A DNA stretch of 64,000 nt from Magnolia sinica (GCF_029962835.1 NC_080574.1:41532501-41596500); one strand, 5' to 3'; shown: positions 33,877 to 47,370, counted from the first letter of the stretch. Translations and numbers: made by a program. The notes: generated by a model not told the origin, from the letters alone.

Positions 33877-33893
33877 TGCAAAGCGTAAATATA
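32316..33893. other. GLR intron 2 spacer between two LTR elements
   Basis: It contains (TA)n tracts at 33327-33390 and 33839-33873 and AT-rich DNA with a roughly 100-bp near-duplicate (TTTTAAACATTTTATTTCTCTAA at about 33519 and 33606). The segment 33045-33240, starting TGTTGGGGATTATGCTGTGG and containing ACACAAAGATTTAACATCG, resembles a degraded copia LTR. Not confirmed. Confidence 0.45.
33327..33390. repeat. (TA)n microsatellite
   Basis: About 32 TA units. A second TA tract of about 17 units lies at 33839-33873, beside the insertion site of the Tat element. Confidence 0.95.
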
Positions 33894-33898
33894 TATGT

Positions 33899-34746
33899 TG
33901 TTGATGATAAAATCTGGATCACCCTCCACTCGGTACGAGGAACCTCCAAGGAACCCTGGTCCTACACAAATAGTGAGTAAAGGAGACCCAGGCTAGGCTG
34001 GGGGACCCTCCAATGCCTAAGTCAGGTCAAGAGAATCTGGGTCTATGTTGAAGAATCGAGGGAGAATGTCAGATGTTGCGTACCTGTAGCAATGGAGTCT
34101 CATCGTATTTATACTTGACTATCGGGCGGTCTGGGTCCGTTAATCTCAGCACGATTCGCTCAATCAGCGGGATACTATGATCGTGGAGATACGGCCCGTA
34201 ATCCAAAGATCGTGTAACATATCGTGCGTATCTATGGGCGAAACAGTCAGTCATGTCTGCTTAAGGTAGTTTCCTAGTTTAGCGCATGCATGATGCGTCC
34301 ATATTCAGCCCCGGACTCAGCTCAGAGCCTCTGGCTGTAGGGGCCTCAACTACCGTACACGAGGGCCTTAACCGTTTGTTTGTTAAAAGAAGGTCGCGTC
34401 TCAAGTCCGAGCCGAGCTCCGGCATGGACTTACAATGGGCTTGGCTTTTCTTTCCTGTCGGGCATTCTAGAGGCCTCCCCTCAGAGTTCCGAGGCAGATG
34501 GTTAAGTCATCCGTTTCTAATCAGACAATAGCGAGACAGTTTGAGATCTCACAAGTAGATTCTGGTATGACCTTTATACCATCTTAGTCTTGGGATACTC
34601 TGAGCTGATAAGCTCAGAGCTGAAGTTCCGCAAAAGTCGAGCCGAACATCCTCCTTAAGATCAGTCTTGTCTTACTTTTATGTATCCGATCTGATTAATG
34701 TTGTGTCGACCCTTAGAATAAAAGGGGCTCAGATCTTCTCATAACA
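33899..34746 (-). repeat. 3' LTR of the Tat-type element (848 bp)
   Basis: Left copy in window coordinates. It pairs over its full length with the right copy, with scattered substitutions, several of them C/T or G/A. Confidence 0.9.
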
Positions 34747-35165
34747 GAAGCCCCCTACTCTTTGAGTTTGGACATGGACTCGGAGAGTAATCATATACGG
34801 AAGATCAACTGCTTCCTCCGTTTCGTCTTCCACGCGTGCGGTTGCAATTATGACTCCTACGTTAAAGGGACGCGTCCTCAGCATTTTTCGTTTGTGGGTT
34901 AATCTCCATCAGGCACGTGGTGATGGTTAAGATTTCGTATAACGGTTGAGCCTATGGGTGGCTGCCACGTATGCCGTGGGGGACGTTCGAATGACGCTTC
35001 CCCTGCTCGAGCGCCGCTTCCACTATTCCGAGCTTGTAATCCAATAACAAAGGCATGTGGCCTGGCAAGGGTTGAACCAGTGACCTACAGCCACGTATGT
35101 CCCTGGAGTCGGCTATCAACGGTTCGACGGTGGCCATTATGTTTCTCCATTAATGCAGAGATTCT

Positions 35166-37774
35166 TCTTGGGCTATATAATTCTCAGCATTTTTGGAAAC
35201 GCTTTTTACTTTCACATTTTGAATTTGTGTTCCCTGAGGAGGCAGTTTCCGGCGAAGGCGATTCTGACCGATTCGAATCTTCCGGCAAGGCGATTTTGAC
35301 CGACCAGGGGTTTGATGGTGAAAGCGATTCCTGGTGATCGACTGGTGAGTCTCCCTCTCTAGCGCTCTTCCATTTTCCTTCGTTACAAGATCTCGTTTGA
35401 TTTGGAGATGGTCTGAGGGGACTATGATGATTCCAAGTAGGGAAGCTTGGATGACAGGAGAGGGGCATCTGAAGGCCCTTTAGAAGTTGTGCCTCTATAC
35501 CCTCCGTCCCGAAGAAACAAGGAGGCGGGGGCTCGGACTCACCGGGCAGGCAAGAAGAAGGCCGCCCGAGCCCCCCAAGGCTTATCTTCAAAGGCCGGCG
35601 AGATGCCCGCGAGTGGACAGGCCTCGAAGGCTGTCCATGAAGGCTCTGTGCTAACGGAGTCATAGATGGGGTGAATCCGCTCGGAGTTTAAGATCTCAAA
35701 CTTCGTTCAGATAAGGGCGCTAGAGCCCCTTGACACCGCTGGCTCGCCAACTGAAGGGGAAGTCTCCATTTTTCTCTATGCATTGCAATGTGGGCTCCGA
35801 CTTCCCATGCAACCTTTCGTCCATGCCCTAACTGCTTACCTGGGACTAGCTCCCTGTGAATTTACCCCCAACGCTTAGAGGGTTCTCATCTCTTCTTTTA
35901 TCATCTGGCGTCAAGTTGGGAACCCCGAGCTAACACTAGAGGAGTTAATTAGCCTGTACTTGGTCAAGCACAATAGCCACGAGCCGTGGTACTACTTCGT
36001 GACCCGAGGCAGCAAAGAGTCAGGGCTAGTGATGAATCGTTCGTCCTCTAATAAGGACTGGAAGAATAAATGTTTTTGGGCTTCGGGCGAATGGGAAGCA
36101 CCGGTGGTGGAGCTTGGAAACTTGGTAATTCGGGTTCCCACCCGATTCACTACACTAGGTCGGACCCTTCACATATATTTTTTTATATTCTTCTTCATTC
36201 TGTTGTAGACGGACTAAGGTTTTCCTTTTATTCCTGTAGATTTTTCAAGAGGTTCGCCTCTCCTCACCTCGGACCAGAAAAATCAAGTCACCAAGGCTAG
36301 GGCGCGATTGGGAGAACTTCCCTCCTGATCAGACCTGATCATAGCCGTCAATCTTCACTAGTCTGGGCTTTACAAGTCCAAGCCTCTCCCTACCTGCTTC
36401 AGTAAGTTTCTCATACGTCTCTTCCCTCGTAATGACTGAACTTCCTGGCTTGCTAATGATTCATTATTTTTCATACAGGCATGGCCAAGGCAGTCGGGTC
36501 CCGAAGGAGGAAAGCCGCCCCAACCGTTGACGAAATGTTGAGGGCCAAACCTTGAATGAAGATAATCGTTCGGAGGAGGCAGGCGGCTCCTCACGGTGAG
36601 GGACCCTTGGCCCCAGTTTCTGTTGTTGCAGCTCCAGCTGCAGCTTCAATTTTTGTTGATGCAGCTCTAGTTACAGCGCTTATTGCAGTCAAGGCCGTTG
36701 TTAATAATGCTCTAGCTCCACTCCCTCCTCCTGCCGCTACCCCCATACTATCGAGGCTCCTCCTATAGCCCCTGAGCCCTGCATTATCGTCCCCTCTTCA
36801 TCCAAGTGAGAAGAGGCCGTTTGGATGGCTGACGTCATGCTCTCCCTTCCCGAAGTCAGGAATGACCTCAGGGCTGAGGCTCAGGCCTCTGCAGGGAGCA
36901 GGACTAAGGCTAGGGAAGCCATAAGATCGGCCTAGGTGGGGATGAGCGGAGGGAGGTTCCAGCCGGGCTACCATATGTCTTGCCTGGTTCACTGGGTGAC
37001 GAAACATGCCCCGGAGGAGGAGAAAGCTAGCCTTCTCGATAAATCGGATGAGTCTTTCGTCAATGATATGGCTTCTGTTTTCTACCGAGTACCTTCGTTA
37101 TCATTTCTTGCCTTCAGTTTTTACCACATTTGGATGCTCATTCTCTCTCTTTTTATTTATTTATTTTTATTTTTTATTCCGTCCTGAGGCTTCTTCTGAC
37201 TTGGGAGAGAATGAGGGAGGCTGCTAAGAAGGATGCCGAGATGGAGGCCCTCAGAGGCGAGGTGGGGATCTTGCAGGATGAGGCTGCCTTCCTCCAATTG
37301 AAGCAGGCTAAACTGCGTCGGCAACTTGGGGATGGGAGAGCCCGAGAACTCCAGCTATAAGGGACCATGGGTGATCTCGAAGCCCGATGCGGTGCGGTGG
37401 CGGCTGAGTTAACACGGGCCAGGGCCCACGCGGATTCTCTGGCCAAGGAGAATGCCCGATTGGGAGAAGTCTTGGAGTAGACTAAAGCCGAGGCAGCAGA
37501 AGAACGGAGTCGAGCCATCTCTCAAGCGAAGGAGGTTCAGCGAGTTGAGGATGAGGCCTCCTTGGTCGTAGCGGTGGCTGCTGTGGTGGACGCCTTCAAG
37601 GCTTCGAAGGAGAGGGCAGCCAAAGCCACCAAGTTTTACTACTACGGCTTCGATGCTTGTGTTGAGCCGGTCCAGGATTTATACCCGGACCTCAATCTTG
37701 AACCTCTACTGCCTAAAGATGTGGGAGAGAAGCCCTCCGTAGATGCTCCCCCGGATCAGGCTCCTGGCTCCTAA
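35166..37774 (+). pseudogene. Antisense additional ORF of the Tat element (putative gypsy-type transposon protein, Transposase_28-like)
   Basis: Between integrase and the 3' LTR, the strand opposite to pol carries a broken protein. An early part (35447-35665: YPPSRRNKEAGARTHRAGKK) is followed by PCEFTPNA, NPELTLEELISLYLVKHNSH and EPWYYFVTRG, then SSNKDWKNKCFWASGEWE, then a coiled-coil-like Glu/Ala/Lys/Arg part (37200-37500: MEALRGEVGILQDEAAFLQL), and a C-terminus FKASKERAAKATKFYYYGFD then EPVQDLYPDLNLE. This arrangement is that of the plant 'putative gypsy type transposon' protein known from Tat-lineage elements. A TATA-like CTATATAATTC at about 35174 could be its promoter. At least four stops and several intron-like gaps interrupt it. 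Its function is unknown in the family too. Confidence 0.7.
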
Positions 37775-38439
37775 GCTCCTCCTCCTCCTCCGACCGAGTA
37801 GCTTTCAATATTTCTCTTTTTATGGTTTTCCTAAACTTGTCTTTTCGCTAAATGGTTTGGCAGAAATTATTTTTTGACCCTCTAGAGAGGACGCATGGAT
37901 GATGATTTCTTTATGTGTTAATCTATGGTCGGTTTTTGAATGTTGATTGTTGATCGTTAATTGCCGAATTGGTTTATTGACAGGTCAGTTTACTTCAGGG
38001 CATTGTTGAGCCGGCTCCTTGACGGGTTAGCTCATTTCAATGCTGCCTTATAGAACTTTAAATCTTTGTAGTATTGCCATTGTTAAGTCCGAATCCTTAG
38101 GGGATCGGCTCGTCCCATGATTAGTGAACAACCCTTAATTTATCCGACGATCTGGCTCCTTTATTAGGGAGTCAGGTCATCCATAGGGATACCCTGTCGA
38201 ATTTCCATGGGATAATGTTCTAACCCCTTCTCTAAGGGATCAGTTCGTTAAGTCTGCCCCTGCTTATGAGAGGTGACTTTTTCTTAATAGATAGTCCGTT
38301 CGTGTAGATGGGAAGAGATGTAAGTTTTATTGAGAGCCTTAAAGGCTTGCCGCCCAGAGGCGTTGGTTGAGATCCTTAAAGGCTGACTGCTTGGAGGCAT
38401 ACACTTATTAGAGGCCTTAAAGGCCATTACATCAAGGAT

Positions 38440-41330
38440 AGTAGACATTTAGGTGCTCGGCGTTCTAAGGGTAGGGGAGTTGACGGCCCTCAAGATCTTC
38501 TAAGTGATAGGAGCCTGATTTAGTCGATCGGACCACACGGTAAGGCCCTTCCCAGTTAGGCTCGAGTGCCCCTACCCCCGGCTCAGCGGTGTTCTGGTAA
38601 ACTCGGCGAAGGACTAAGTCTCCTGGACGAAATCACCTGATCTTGACCTTAGAATTGTAAAATCGTGCCACCTATTGATGTTGAGTGGCGACCCGAAGTC
38701 TGGAGACGTCTCTGGCTTCTTCAAGTAGATCTAGGTTAGCTGCGATTTGCTTGGTGTTATGATTTTCTTGATAATTTCTAACCTAAGCTGTAGGAAGGAC
38801 AATTTCGACCGGCACCATTTCCTCCGAGCCGTAGGATAGCGAAAATGGAGTCTCCCCAACAGACGACTGAGCAGTGGTCCTGTAGACCCATAGGACGAAT
38901 GGGAGCTCCTTGGCCCAATTGACTTTTGCTTTCTCCAACTTTGTCTTGAGATGATGCTTAATAACTTTATTAACTGCTTCAACCTGTCCATTAGATTGCA
39001 AATGTCGAGGCGAAGAATACACGTTTGTGATTCCGAGCCCCTGACACATGCCTTGGAACTTGTCGTTGTCAAACTGCCTGCCGTTATTAGACATAATAAT
39101 GCAAGGAATCCCGAACAAGTAGATGATGTTTTTCCACACAAAGTCAATCACCTTTTGTTCTATAATTTTTGCAATGGGCTCGGCATCGGCCCACTTGGTG
39201 AAGTAATCGACTGCGATGATGGCGAACTTGACTTACCCCTTTCATGTAGGCAGGGGGCCGATGATGTCAATCCCTCACTGAGCGAACGGCCATGGACCGC
39301 TCATGGGAGTCATTTCCTCTGCAAGTTGCCTCAACACAGCCGCATAGCACTGGCATTTGTCGCACTTTCGAACGTAGTTCTTTGAGTCTTACCTGAGGGT
39401 CGGCCAAAAATATCCTTGTCGGAGTATCTTCAGGGCTAGGGCTCTGCTGCCAGAGTGATTTCTGTAGATTCCTTCATGAATCTCCTGAATCACATAATTT
39501 ACCTCGTCGGATCAGAGGCACCTGAGGTATGGCTGTGAGTACCCTTTCTTATATAGTATTCTGTCCAGGACTACATACCACGCCACCCTGACTCTTAGGC
39601 ACCTAGCTTCCAGCTTATCCGTGGGGACTTCGCCAGATGTGAGGTAACTGTAGATTGGATCCATCTAATTTGGAGTATCATCTACTGGATTAACTATTTT
39701 CTTTTTCGTCTGGTCGATGCTTGGATGTTCTATGAACTCCACGGGGATTATTCGTGGGATCTTCCCTTCCATGGCTGAGGCTAGCTTTGCTAGGGCATCA
39801 GCCCGTGAATTTTTCGTTCTAGGGATTTGGTGGATAGTGCAACTCCAGAATCATTCTATTAATTTCCTTACCTCGTTTAGATAAGCAATCATCTTCGTCT
39901 CCTTGACCTCGTACTCAGTGGAGATATGATTCACCACTAGCTGAGAATCGCTTCGTACCTATAAGGACTGGACCCCCAGGCTTGCTGCCAGTTTGAGTCA
40001 TGCCAGTAAAGCCTCGTACTCCGCCTCATTGTTAGAGGCCCTGAAGCTGAGTCTGATCGCGTACTGGATGGGCGTGGAGTCGGGCGCAATTAGAACAATT
40101 CCTACTCCGGCACGCTTGGCATTGGATGACCCATCCACATAGAGGACCCATCCTAGTTCCGATACCGTCTTGGGACTACGTGGGGGATCAGGCGAAGGAG
40201 TCGCTTCGGTTTCTACATTAATCCTTTCTTCCTCCGGGGTGGTAAATTCTACAATGAAATTAGCCACTGCTTGGCCCTTAATTGCTGTCCTTGGCCAAAA
40301 CTGGATGTCGAACTCCCTAAGTTGAATGGCCCACTTGGTCAACCGACCCAACATTCGAGCTTCTGGAGGACTTGCTTAAGGGGAGAATCAGTCAACACCA
40401 CAATGGAATGAGTTTGGAAGTATAGACGTAACCTCCGAGCTTAGACGACGAGACTGAGCGTTAGCTTCTCCAAAGCCAGATATCTTGTCTCGGCAGGCAC
40501 TATGGCCTTACTCACGTAATACACAGGATGCTACCTACCCCCTACCTCTTTAATCAGGGCTGAGCAGACAGCTGAGGCCAAGACTGCAAGGTATAGGAAT
40601 AGGGGTTCACTTTCTTCAGGCTTAGACAGTAGGAGTGGTGAACCTAAATACTGTTTGAGCTGCTGAAAGGCCTGTTCACATTTCAACGTTCATTCTTCCT
40701 TCTTTTGACCCTTCAACTACTGAAAGAAGGAGAGGCATTTGTCTGTAGCTCCGGATATAAACTGTCCGAGCGCTACCACTCGTCCGGTGAGGCATTGTAT
40801 CTCTTTGACAGTCCGAGGCGAATTCATGTCGAGGAGTGCTTTGATCTTGTCGGGGTTCGCCTCGATACCCCTCTGACTAACCTAAAACCCAAGGAATTTT
40901 TCTGAGCTGACTCTGAAGGCACACTTCGCGGGGTTTAGCTTCATCTGATATTCTCGAAGGATGGTGAAAGTTTCTCCGAGGTCTGTCAGGTGATTGGATA
41001 CCTTAACACTTTTTACTAGCATGTCATTGATGTACACTTCCATGGTATGTCCAATCTGCTTGGTAAACATCTGATTCACTAACCTTTGATATGTGGCTCC
41101 AGTGTTTTTCAGGCCAAACGGCATGACCCGGTAACAATAGAGTCCCTTATCTGTGACAAAGGTAGTCTTCTACCTATCTGGGGGATGCATTGTGACCTAG
41201 TTATACCCGGAGTAAGTGTCTAGGAAGGAAAGTAGTTCGTGCCTTGCCGTGCTGTCTACCAACTGATCAATCCGAGGCAATGGGAAATTATCTTTCGGAC
41301 ACACCTTATTTAGATCCGAGTAAATTTATT
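38440..41330 (-). pseudogene. Tat pol, 3' part: RT, RNase H, second RNase H, integrase
   Basis: Reading down from 41330: YSDLNKVCPKDNFPLPRID, MPFGLKNTGATYQRLVNQMF and VYINDMLVKS (RT); NPAKCAFRVSSEKFLGF; an RNase H with SAVCSALIKE; then the additional RNase H (40354-39998) with WVLYVDGSSNAKRAGVGIVL and NNEAEYEALLA; then integrase with a zinc-finger-like HSGSRALALKILRQGYFWPT...CDKCQ, GIDIIGPLPT, IMSNNGRQFDNDKFQGMCQG and PFVLWVYRTTAQSS (38783-39151). The RT box is YIND instead of Y(V/I)DD, and the integrase has SNNG where SDNG carries a catalytic Asp. Both are Asp-to-Asn. Several TAG and TGA stops interrupt it. Not functional. Confidence 0.9.
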
Positions 41331-41399
41331 GAGTGGAATGAATTTTTAAATGCGTGAGCATTGAGAATTCAACAGACAGGTTCTCCGTTGTTGAGGTTG

Positions 41400-43346
41400 A
41401 AAATTTATCCCTTGGGGTTTAATGAGATTCCTCATCACAAACTCCGAATCCAATCCATGCTGGAGTCTAGGGCATCCCCATGGATCCCTAGACCTTTTGG
41501 ATTCTCAGTTTTTATTGGGAATCTTCCTTTTGATTATTCGTCTGCTGATGTCTTCGCGATTTTGGGTAAGAATGGGCAAGTAATCGATGTATCCATCCCA
41601 ACTTTCCCCCGAACGACGAAACCAAGGGGTTTTCCGTTTGCCACCTTCTAATACAAGGATGATGCTCACGTGGCCATCGGCATTCTCGACGGGAAGCGGA
41701 TCGACGATCGGATCGTCACCGTTCAATATGCCAAATCTAAGCCGCAGACCCAGGAGAAACCCAGCCTTCATCCCCAATGTGCTCCACTTCCGGCACCTCC
41801 CAACCCTCGCTCCTTCAGTGGAATCCTTCGGCGCCCTCCCCCTCCAGCTTTTCAGGCCCACGATACTTTGGATTCGTCCACGGTTACTGCTGACAGGGCG
41901 GCAGTCGCCGTTCGGAGGTGCAGGCTCCAGACAACCCTGGTGGGGTTCTCCTCGGTCACATTTGCTTTGGTGACTAACATTGCTCGTATCCTGAAAGAAT
42001 CAAGGTTTGATGCCTCCGTCATTGAAATCATCTGGCTATCTCCCATAGCCATCCTCTTCCAATTCAAATCTAAGGAGGCCCTCACTGACTTCTCCTTAGA
42101 CTAATTACTAGCAGAGATGGGCATTCGCGACACCCACCCATGGGACCCGTCCGTGGTTCAGGGCATTGGCGGCAGATGGATCAAGCTTCATGGTATTTCC
42201 TCCCACGCCTGGTTTGAGTCCACCATCATCTACATTGGGCAGCACTACGGTAAGGTCGTGTAGTTAGATTCCCTGGCTAGATCTGACCTCTTCCAGGCGT
42301 TTGCAAGGGTCAAGGTGCTCCTACGGACAGGGGTCGCTCTGTCCATGGTGGTTAATCTCAATGTAGGGAAGGAGGTCTACCCCATTACTGCTACTTTGGA
42401 GGACCTGGGGGGTGAGTTAGCCTTTCCTCAGGATGGGCATCTACCCTTGAAGGACGGGGTGGCTGCTGCTTTCCCCCCCATTCAGAGTATCCATGTAGGA
42501 TGCCCTCCCCTTGTTCGACCAAATGCCCCAATCAACAAGCAGTCCCCGGACCCGTTCACAAGCCCGGTGCCCAGGTCTGATGCGAAAAACCTCTCTGATG
42601 ATTCGTTGCATCAGACAGAGCATCCATCTAGTGGTTCCTCCTCTCAGAAGGATTGGATGGGAATGCCCAAGCATCCTCTTCTGTTCGATCTTCCATTGAA
42701 GGATATTGCCCCCGCTACCTCTCCTCTGGCCAGCAGTGCGCGCCCTGCCCTAGTGAACTATGTGCCTGCCCCAGAGAACAATGGGCCTGCAATAGTTAAT
42801 TCCAAAGCAGCCTCTTCTATCCTCATTGCTCCCAGGGCAGGCCCTGCTATGGCTGACAGTGATACCCTAGCCTTGAATCGCGATGACCCCCCCTGCCCAT
42901 TGAAGAGCGCTGTGATGTTAAGTGCGGGTACTGGCATCTATCAAACTGAGCTTGTGGCGCCTCCTCCTCAGCATAGACGTTTTCTCTCCCTGTCAGAGGG
43001 AGCCAAACCCAGGGATCTCTCCACGTTCCACCCTCTGGAAGGTGAACTCTCTTCCTCTCTCATGGTGCCTCTGGTTAGAGCGGTTCCTCCCTCCCCTCCC
43101 TTCGGCCACTTCCACATAGACCTCTCTCCCTTCTTCAACAAGGAGAATTCAAACCCCCATCCTCCCCTCCCTGAGCAACCCCCTAACCCCTTTCCCTTAC
43201 ATGCCCAATCCAAGGTCCCCTCGCAAACTCAGAATACAATTCAACCCCTAGCAGCCAACCCACCTCTGGCAGAGATCCACTTGGCTCCCCCTCTCCTGCA
43301 TCAGGCTTCCGATGAGGCTGAATTCTCCAAGTCAGGCCCAGAGTAA
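41400..43346 (+). pseudogene. LINE ORF1 with RRM and DUF4283-like domains
   Basis: The first part has an RNA-recognition motif: RNP2-like SVFIGNLPFDYSSADVFAIL and RNP1-like RGFPFATF (41490-41650), followed after an in-frame TAA by DDAHVAIGILDGKRIDDRIV. Then comes RCRLQTTLVGFSS...ILKESRFDASVIEIIWLS..., a DUF4283-type block common in plant LINE ORF1, and IKLHGISSHAWF. A long Pro/Ser-rich tail of 343 residues (42315-43346) follows. ORF1 proteins bind the LINE RNA. Stops at about 41649, 42102 and 42261 break the frame. Confidence 0.75.
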
Positions 43347-43439
43347 TTGAGTAATCTCCTAAAATCCTGGAGGGCATATCTAATGCTTCTCATGGTGGGA
43401 AGATTTGGGCCTTCCACCATCACTCAATTTCAGTTGACT

Positions 43440-46400
43440 TCATTTCAGCTTCTGAGCAATTTCTTGCTTTCGTGGCTATGATGCCTGCGCTCGGCGTCTC
43501 TCTTTTCTTCACCTGCGTGTATGCCAAGTGCTCTTATGTGAGGAGGAGAGAGCTGTGGGGGGATCTGGCTACTCAGTCCTCGGTGTTTGCCGGCCCTTGG
43601 ATTGTCTACGGCGATTTTAATGTAGTCACGTCTAATGTAGAAAGGAATGGTGGAAATTCCTCGTCAGCTACTAGCTCCAAGGAGTTTCAAGATGCTATCA
43701 ATCAGGCCATCTTACAGGATGCAGGATTCTCAGGCAACACCTTCACCTAGTGCAACAACAGGTCAGGGCCGAACAAAAAGTGGGCTAGGTTGGACTGGGC
43801 CCTTTGCTCCTCTGCTTGGCTTCACCTGCTGCCCTCGTTCCTAGTCCAGCACCTCCCAAGGATCCACTCAGACCATTCTCCACCACTCCTCTCTTCACCT
43901 ACGGCCCCTCCTTCCTCCCCAAAGCCATTCCGGTTCCAGAGAATGTTGACTCAGGACCAGAGTTTCTTGGCCCTCGTTGAGTCGGCCTGGAAGTCGGACA
44001 CATTCTTAAACCCTATGATCCATCTCCTAGCCAAGCTGAAGAACACTAAGAAGGCATTGAAAATCTGCAATAAAGAAATTTTTGGCAACATTTTCTCCCA
44101 AATCAAGCTCTCCACGGCAAAGGTTGAAATCCTCGAGCAAAATGCCTCCCACGCCCCCTCCCCATCGACTTTGGATAGCCTTCACTAGGAGAAGAAGAAC
44201 TTGGAGTGGCTGGAGCTCCTGGAAGAAGTTTTCTGGAAACAAAAGTCCAGGAATAGGTGGCTCAAGGAAGGTGATCGAAATTCGAGGTTCTTTCACGCTT
44301 CCACCTCTGACCGCTTTAGGAAAGCTCAGATTAGGGAGCTGACGTTGCAAGACGGATCCAAATCTTCGGACTTATCTCAGATGAAGCAGGTAGCCTCTGA
44401 GTTTTTAAGGTCCTATATTCCGTGGAGACCACTGACTCACCCGACAATTTCCTTGTCAGCATTCCAGCGCTGGTCTCTAGTGCTGACAATGATTTTCTGC
44501 TTGCGCCTCCCTCCATGGAGGAAGTGCACCTTGCAGTTAAAGCTTTACCGCTGGAGGGTGCCCCGAGCCCCGACGGTTTTTCTAGTGCTTTCTTCGCTAG
44601 CTGCTGGCATATCATTGGAGTGGACATCCACAGAGCAATCAAGTTCCTCCTCCAGGGAGGTAAGATTCCTAGAGCCTTCTCTGCAACCCTCCTTTGCTTA
44701 ATCCCTAAGTGCGCCGCCCCCAAGACCCTATCTGATTTTAGGCCGATAAGCTTATGTAATTGCATATATAAGATTTTTTCTAAGGTAATTGCAACCAGGT
44801 TGAGCTCCATTCTCCCCAAGCTCATTTCTAAAGAACAGATGGCCTTTGTACAAGGTCGGTCTATTTCTGAGAGCATTGCTTTGGTCCAAGAGTTACTCAA
44901 GGACATCGACAGGAAGGTCAGAGGGCACAACACCATTTTCAAAATTGACCTCGAGAAAGCCTACGATCGCCTTAGCTGGTCCTTTCTCAAAGATGTCCTC
45001 CTCAATTTTGGCTTCTCCGCTGCGTAGGTTGCCATTGTTGAGGGTTGTTGGTTGTCCCGTGGCTCTCAGTTCGCCTCAACGGTGAATCCTCGGGGTTCTT
45101 CAAGTCGGGGAGAGGGCTTCGCTAGGGAGACCCCCTCTCCCCAAGCCTCTTTATCCTGGGTCTGGAAGCGTTGAGCAGGGCCCTCTCGGCCTTAATCCCA
45201 TCCATCAAATGCTAGCCCTTCAGATCTTCCAAGTCTGCGCCGACCATCTCTCACATCCTTTTCGCGGATGACACGATGATTTTCACCAATGGTGGGGCCA
45301 GGTCAATCAGGAACCTGATGTCCTTCCTCCAAGGCTTCTCTCGAGCATCAAGTCTCAAGATTAACTCGGCCAAGAGTTGCCTTATCTCCTCCTCCAAAAT
45401 GTCGTCTGCTCGAATATGCAAGCTTGAGGGTCTATTAGGCTTCACCCGTTCGCCTCCGTTCTTCACCTACCTGGGGGTTCCCCTCTCCATCGGGCATCTC
45501 AGATCCTCACTCTTCTAGCCTTTGGTTGACAAAATCCTCTCTCGCATCTCGGGATGGACGGCCCGCTTCCTCAACCAGGCTGCCAGATCCGTCCTGATTA
45601 AGCACGTCCTTGTGGGTATCCCCATCCACACCCTTGCTGCGGTTGATATTCCTTCCAAAACGTTGGCTATGCTGGAATCTGGCTTTGCGAACTTCTTCTA
45701 GGGGTGGACCGAAGGTAAGAAAAAACTCCACTAGGTCAGCTGGAGCAGGATCTCAGTCCCCACTGACGAAGGTGGTCTAGGGTTCAAAAAGCTGAAAGAT
45801 ATCGTCTTCTCGTTCAGATTGAAAAGGGCTTGGACAGTCTTCTACGACCCAGGTAACAGCCTTTGGGCAGTCTGCATGCACACAAAATATGGGATTGCCA
45901 GCTCCCGTCCTCCTCTCGCCCAGCGCAGCGCTGCGTCTCCTGCTTGGAAGAAACTCTCGCAGCAATCTGAGTTCCTAATGGATCACTCTCATCTACTCGT
46001 GGGAGAGGCATCAAGCAGTTTTTGGGATACCAACTGGTCCGGAATGGGCCTCCTCAGAAACCATATCCTAGGGGACATTCCGGTGCATCTTCAGGAATTA
46101 CAGATCAAGGACCTCATTAGCCCTGAGGGCCTGCGGCCAGAAGTGACCGTCCCATCCTTCCTTCCTGCTGAAGTTTGTGACCAAATTGCTTCGGATGGTA
46201 TTTCCCTCACCTCTGGCCAGGAATTATGGGTGTGGACAGCAACCAACTCTGGTGAGTTTTCCGTTAATTCAGCTTGGCAGATTATCTACCACCGAGGTCT
46301 CCAGTCGGCTTGGGCCAAATGGGCCTAGAACTCCGTCCTCCCGCCAAAACTCGGGTCTCTTCTTTGGCATGTGCTTAACGATGCAGTGCCTATTGATTGC

Positions 46401-47370
46401 AATGTCTAAGGTAAAGGCATTCAGCTCGTGTCCTCCTGTATTTGTTGTGGCCAAGCGTATCGGTAGGAGGAGTCCTCCGACCACCTTTTTGTGTTGGGAG
46501 AGCTTGCAGCTGCACTCTGGGGCCACTTTAGGGTGATCCTATCAGTTGACCTTCTCCCAGGCCAATCGCTTTAGGCCCGGGCAAATCAATGGTGGGCTGG
46601 TTCGTCTCCTTTCTCTCTCTTGGGGACCCTGAGAGGCCTTACCCCTGCCTTGATGCTCTGGGTAATCTGGTCCGCCAGAAACTCCGCCAGATTTGATAAG
46701 GTGCAGACTTCCCATGCCAGGCCATCGACCTAGTTTGTAACTGGTTTTTCCGCATGGCCTCAAATTTCCCGCTTCCCCCTGTTAAAAACCAGAGGGATAG
46801 AAATGCCATTTCGGACCTTCGGCTCCCCCTCAGGGAAGGACCTCCCCGTCGCATCTCTCTCATCAAGTGGACCTGCTTGGTGATGGGTTGTTTCAAGCTG
46901 AATGTTGATGGATCCTCTCTTGGCAATTCAAACCCCTCGGGCAGCGGAGGAGTGTGTCGGGACCATTTGGGAGAGTTTCGGTTTCAGTTTTTCCAAGGGT
47001 TATGGTCACGGCTCTAGCTTTTTAGCGGAGGTTAAAGTGGTGCTTGACGGGCTCTCCCTATGCTTCTCCAATGGTTACACCTCTGTTGATGTGGAAAGCG
47101 ATTCCCTGGTGGTGGTTGATCTGCTCTTGGAGTCTTCCAAACCTCCGTAGTTCTCCTTTTACTGGCTGAAGAAAATTACTGCCCTGAGAGAGAGGGGATC
47201 CATCGCCATTTCCTACATCCCTAGAGAAGGCAATCGGGTGGCGGACTACCTAGCTCGTTGGGCTAGCACTTCCCAAACCCAATCCTTCTTCCTCTCCCAC
47301 TCTCAACTCCCTTGGTTAGCTCATGGTGAGCTCACCCTAGACAGATCGGGCCTGGGAGGGGTGCGCATAT
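43440..47370 (+). pseudogene. LINE ORF2: endonuclease remnant, reverse transcriptase, zf-RVT, RNase H
   Basis: In order: the second half of an APE-type endonuclease (GPWIVYGDFNVV at about 43600, then SDHSPPLL); a linker (NRWLKEGDRNSRFFHASTSD); RT (44422-45027: LPLEGAPSPDGFSSAFFASC, DFRPISLCNCIYKIFSKVIA, TIFKIDLEKAYDRLSWSFL; then ILFADDTMIF at about 45256); zf-RVT (GEFSVNSAWQIIYH at about 46255); RNase H (46888 onward: FKLNVDGSSLGNSNPSGSGG; VDVESDSLVVVDLL; GNRVADYLARWA). The first half of the endonuclease is absent, since only about 100 bp separate it from ORF1. The FADD box is intact but many stops interrupt the frame. Confidence 0.85.

Noticed and set aside
35184..35663. 159-aa minus-strand frame
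   Set aside because: Pro/Ser-rich shadow of the antisense ORF region of the Tat element, with no pol-like motif.
44331..44942. 203-aa minus-strand frame
   Set aside because: Shadow of the LINE reverse transcriptase on the other strand.
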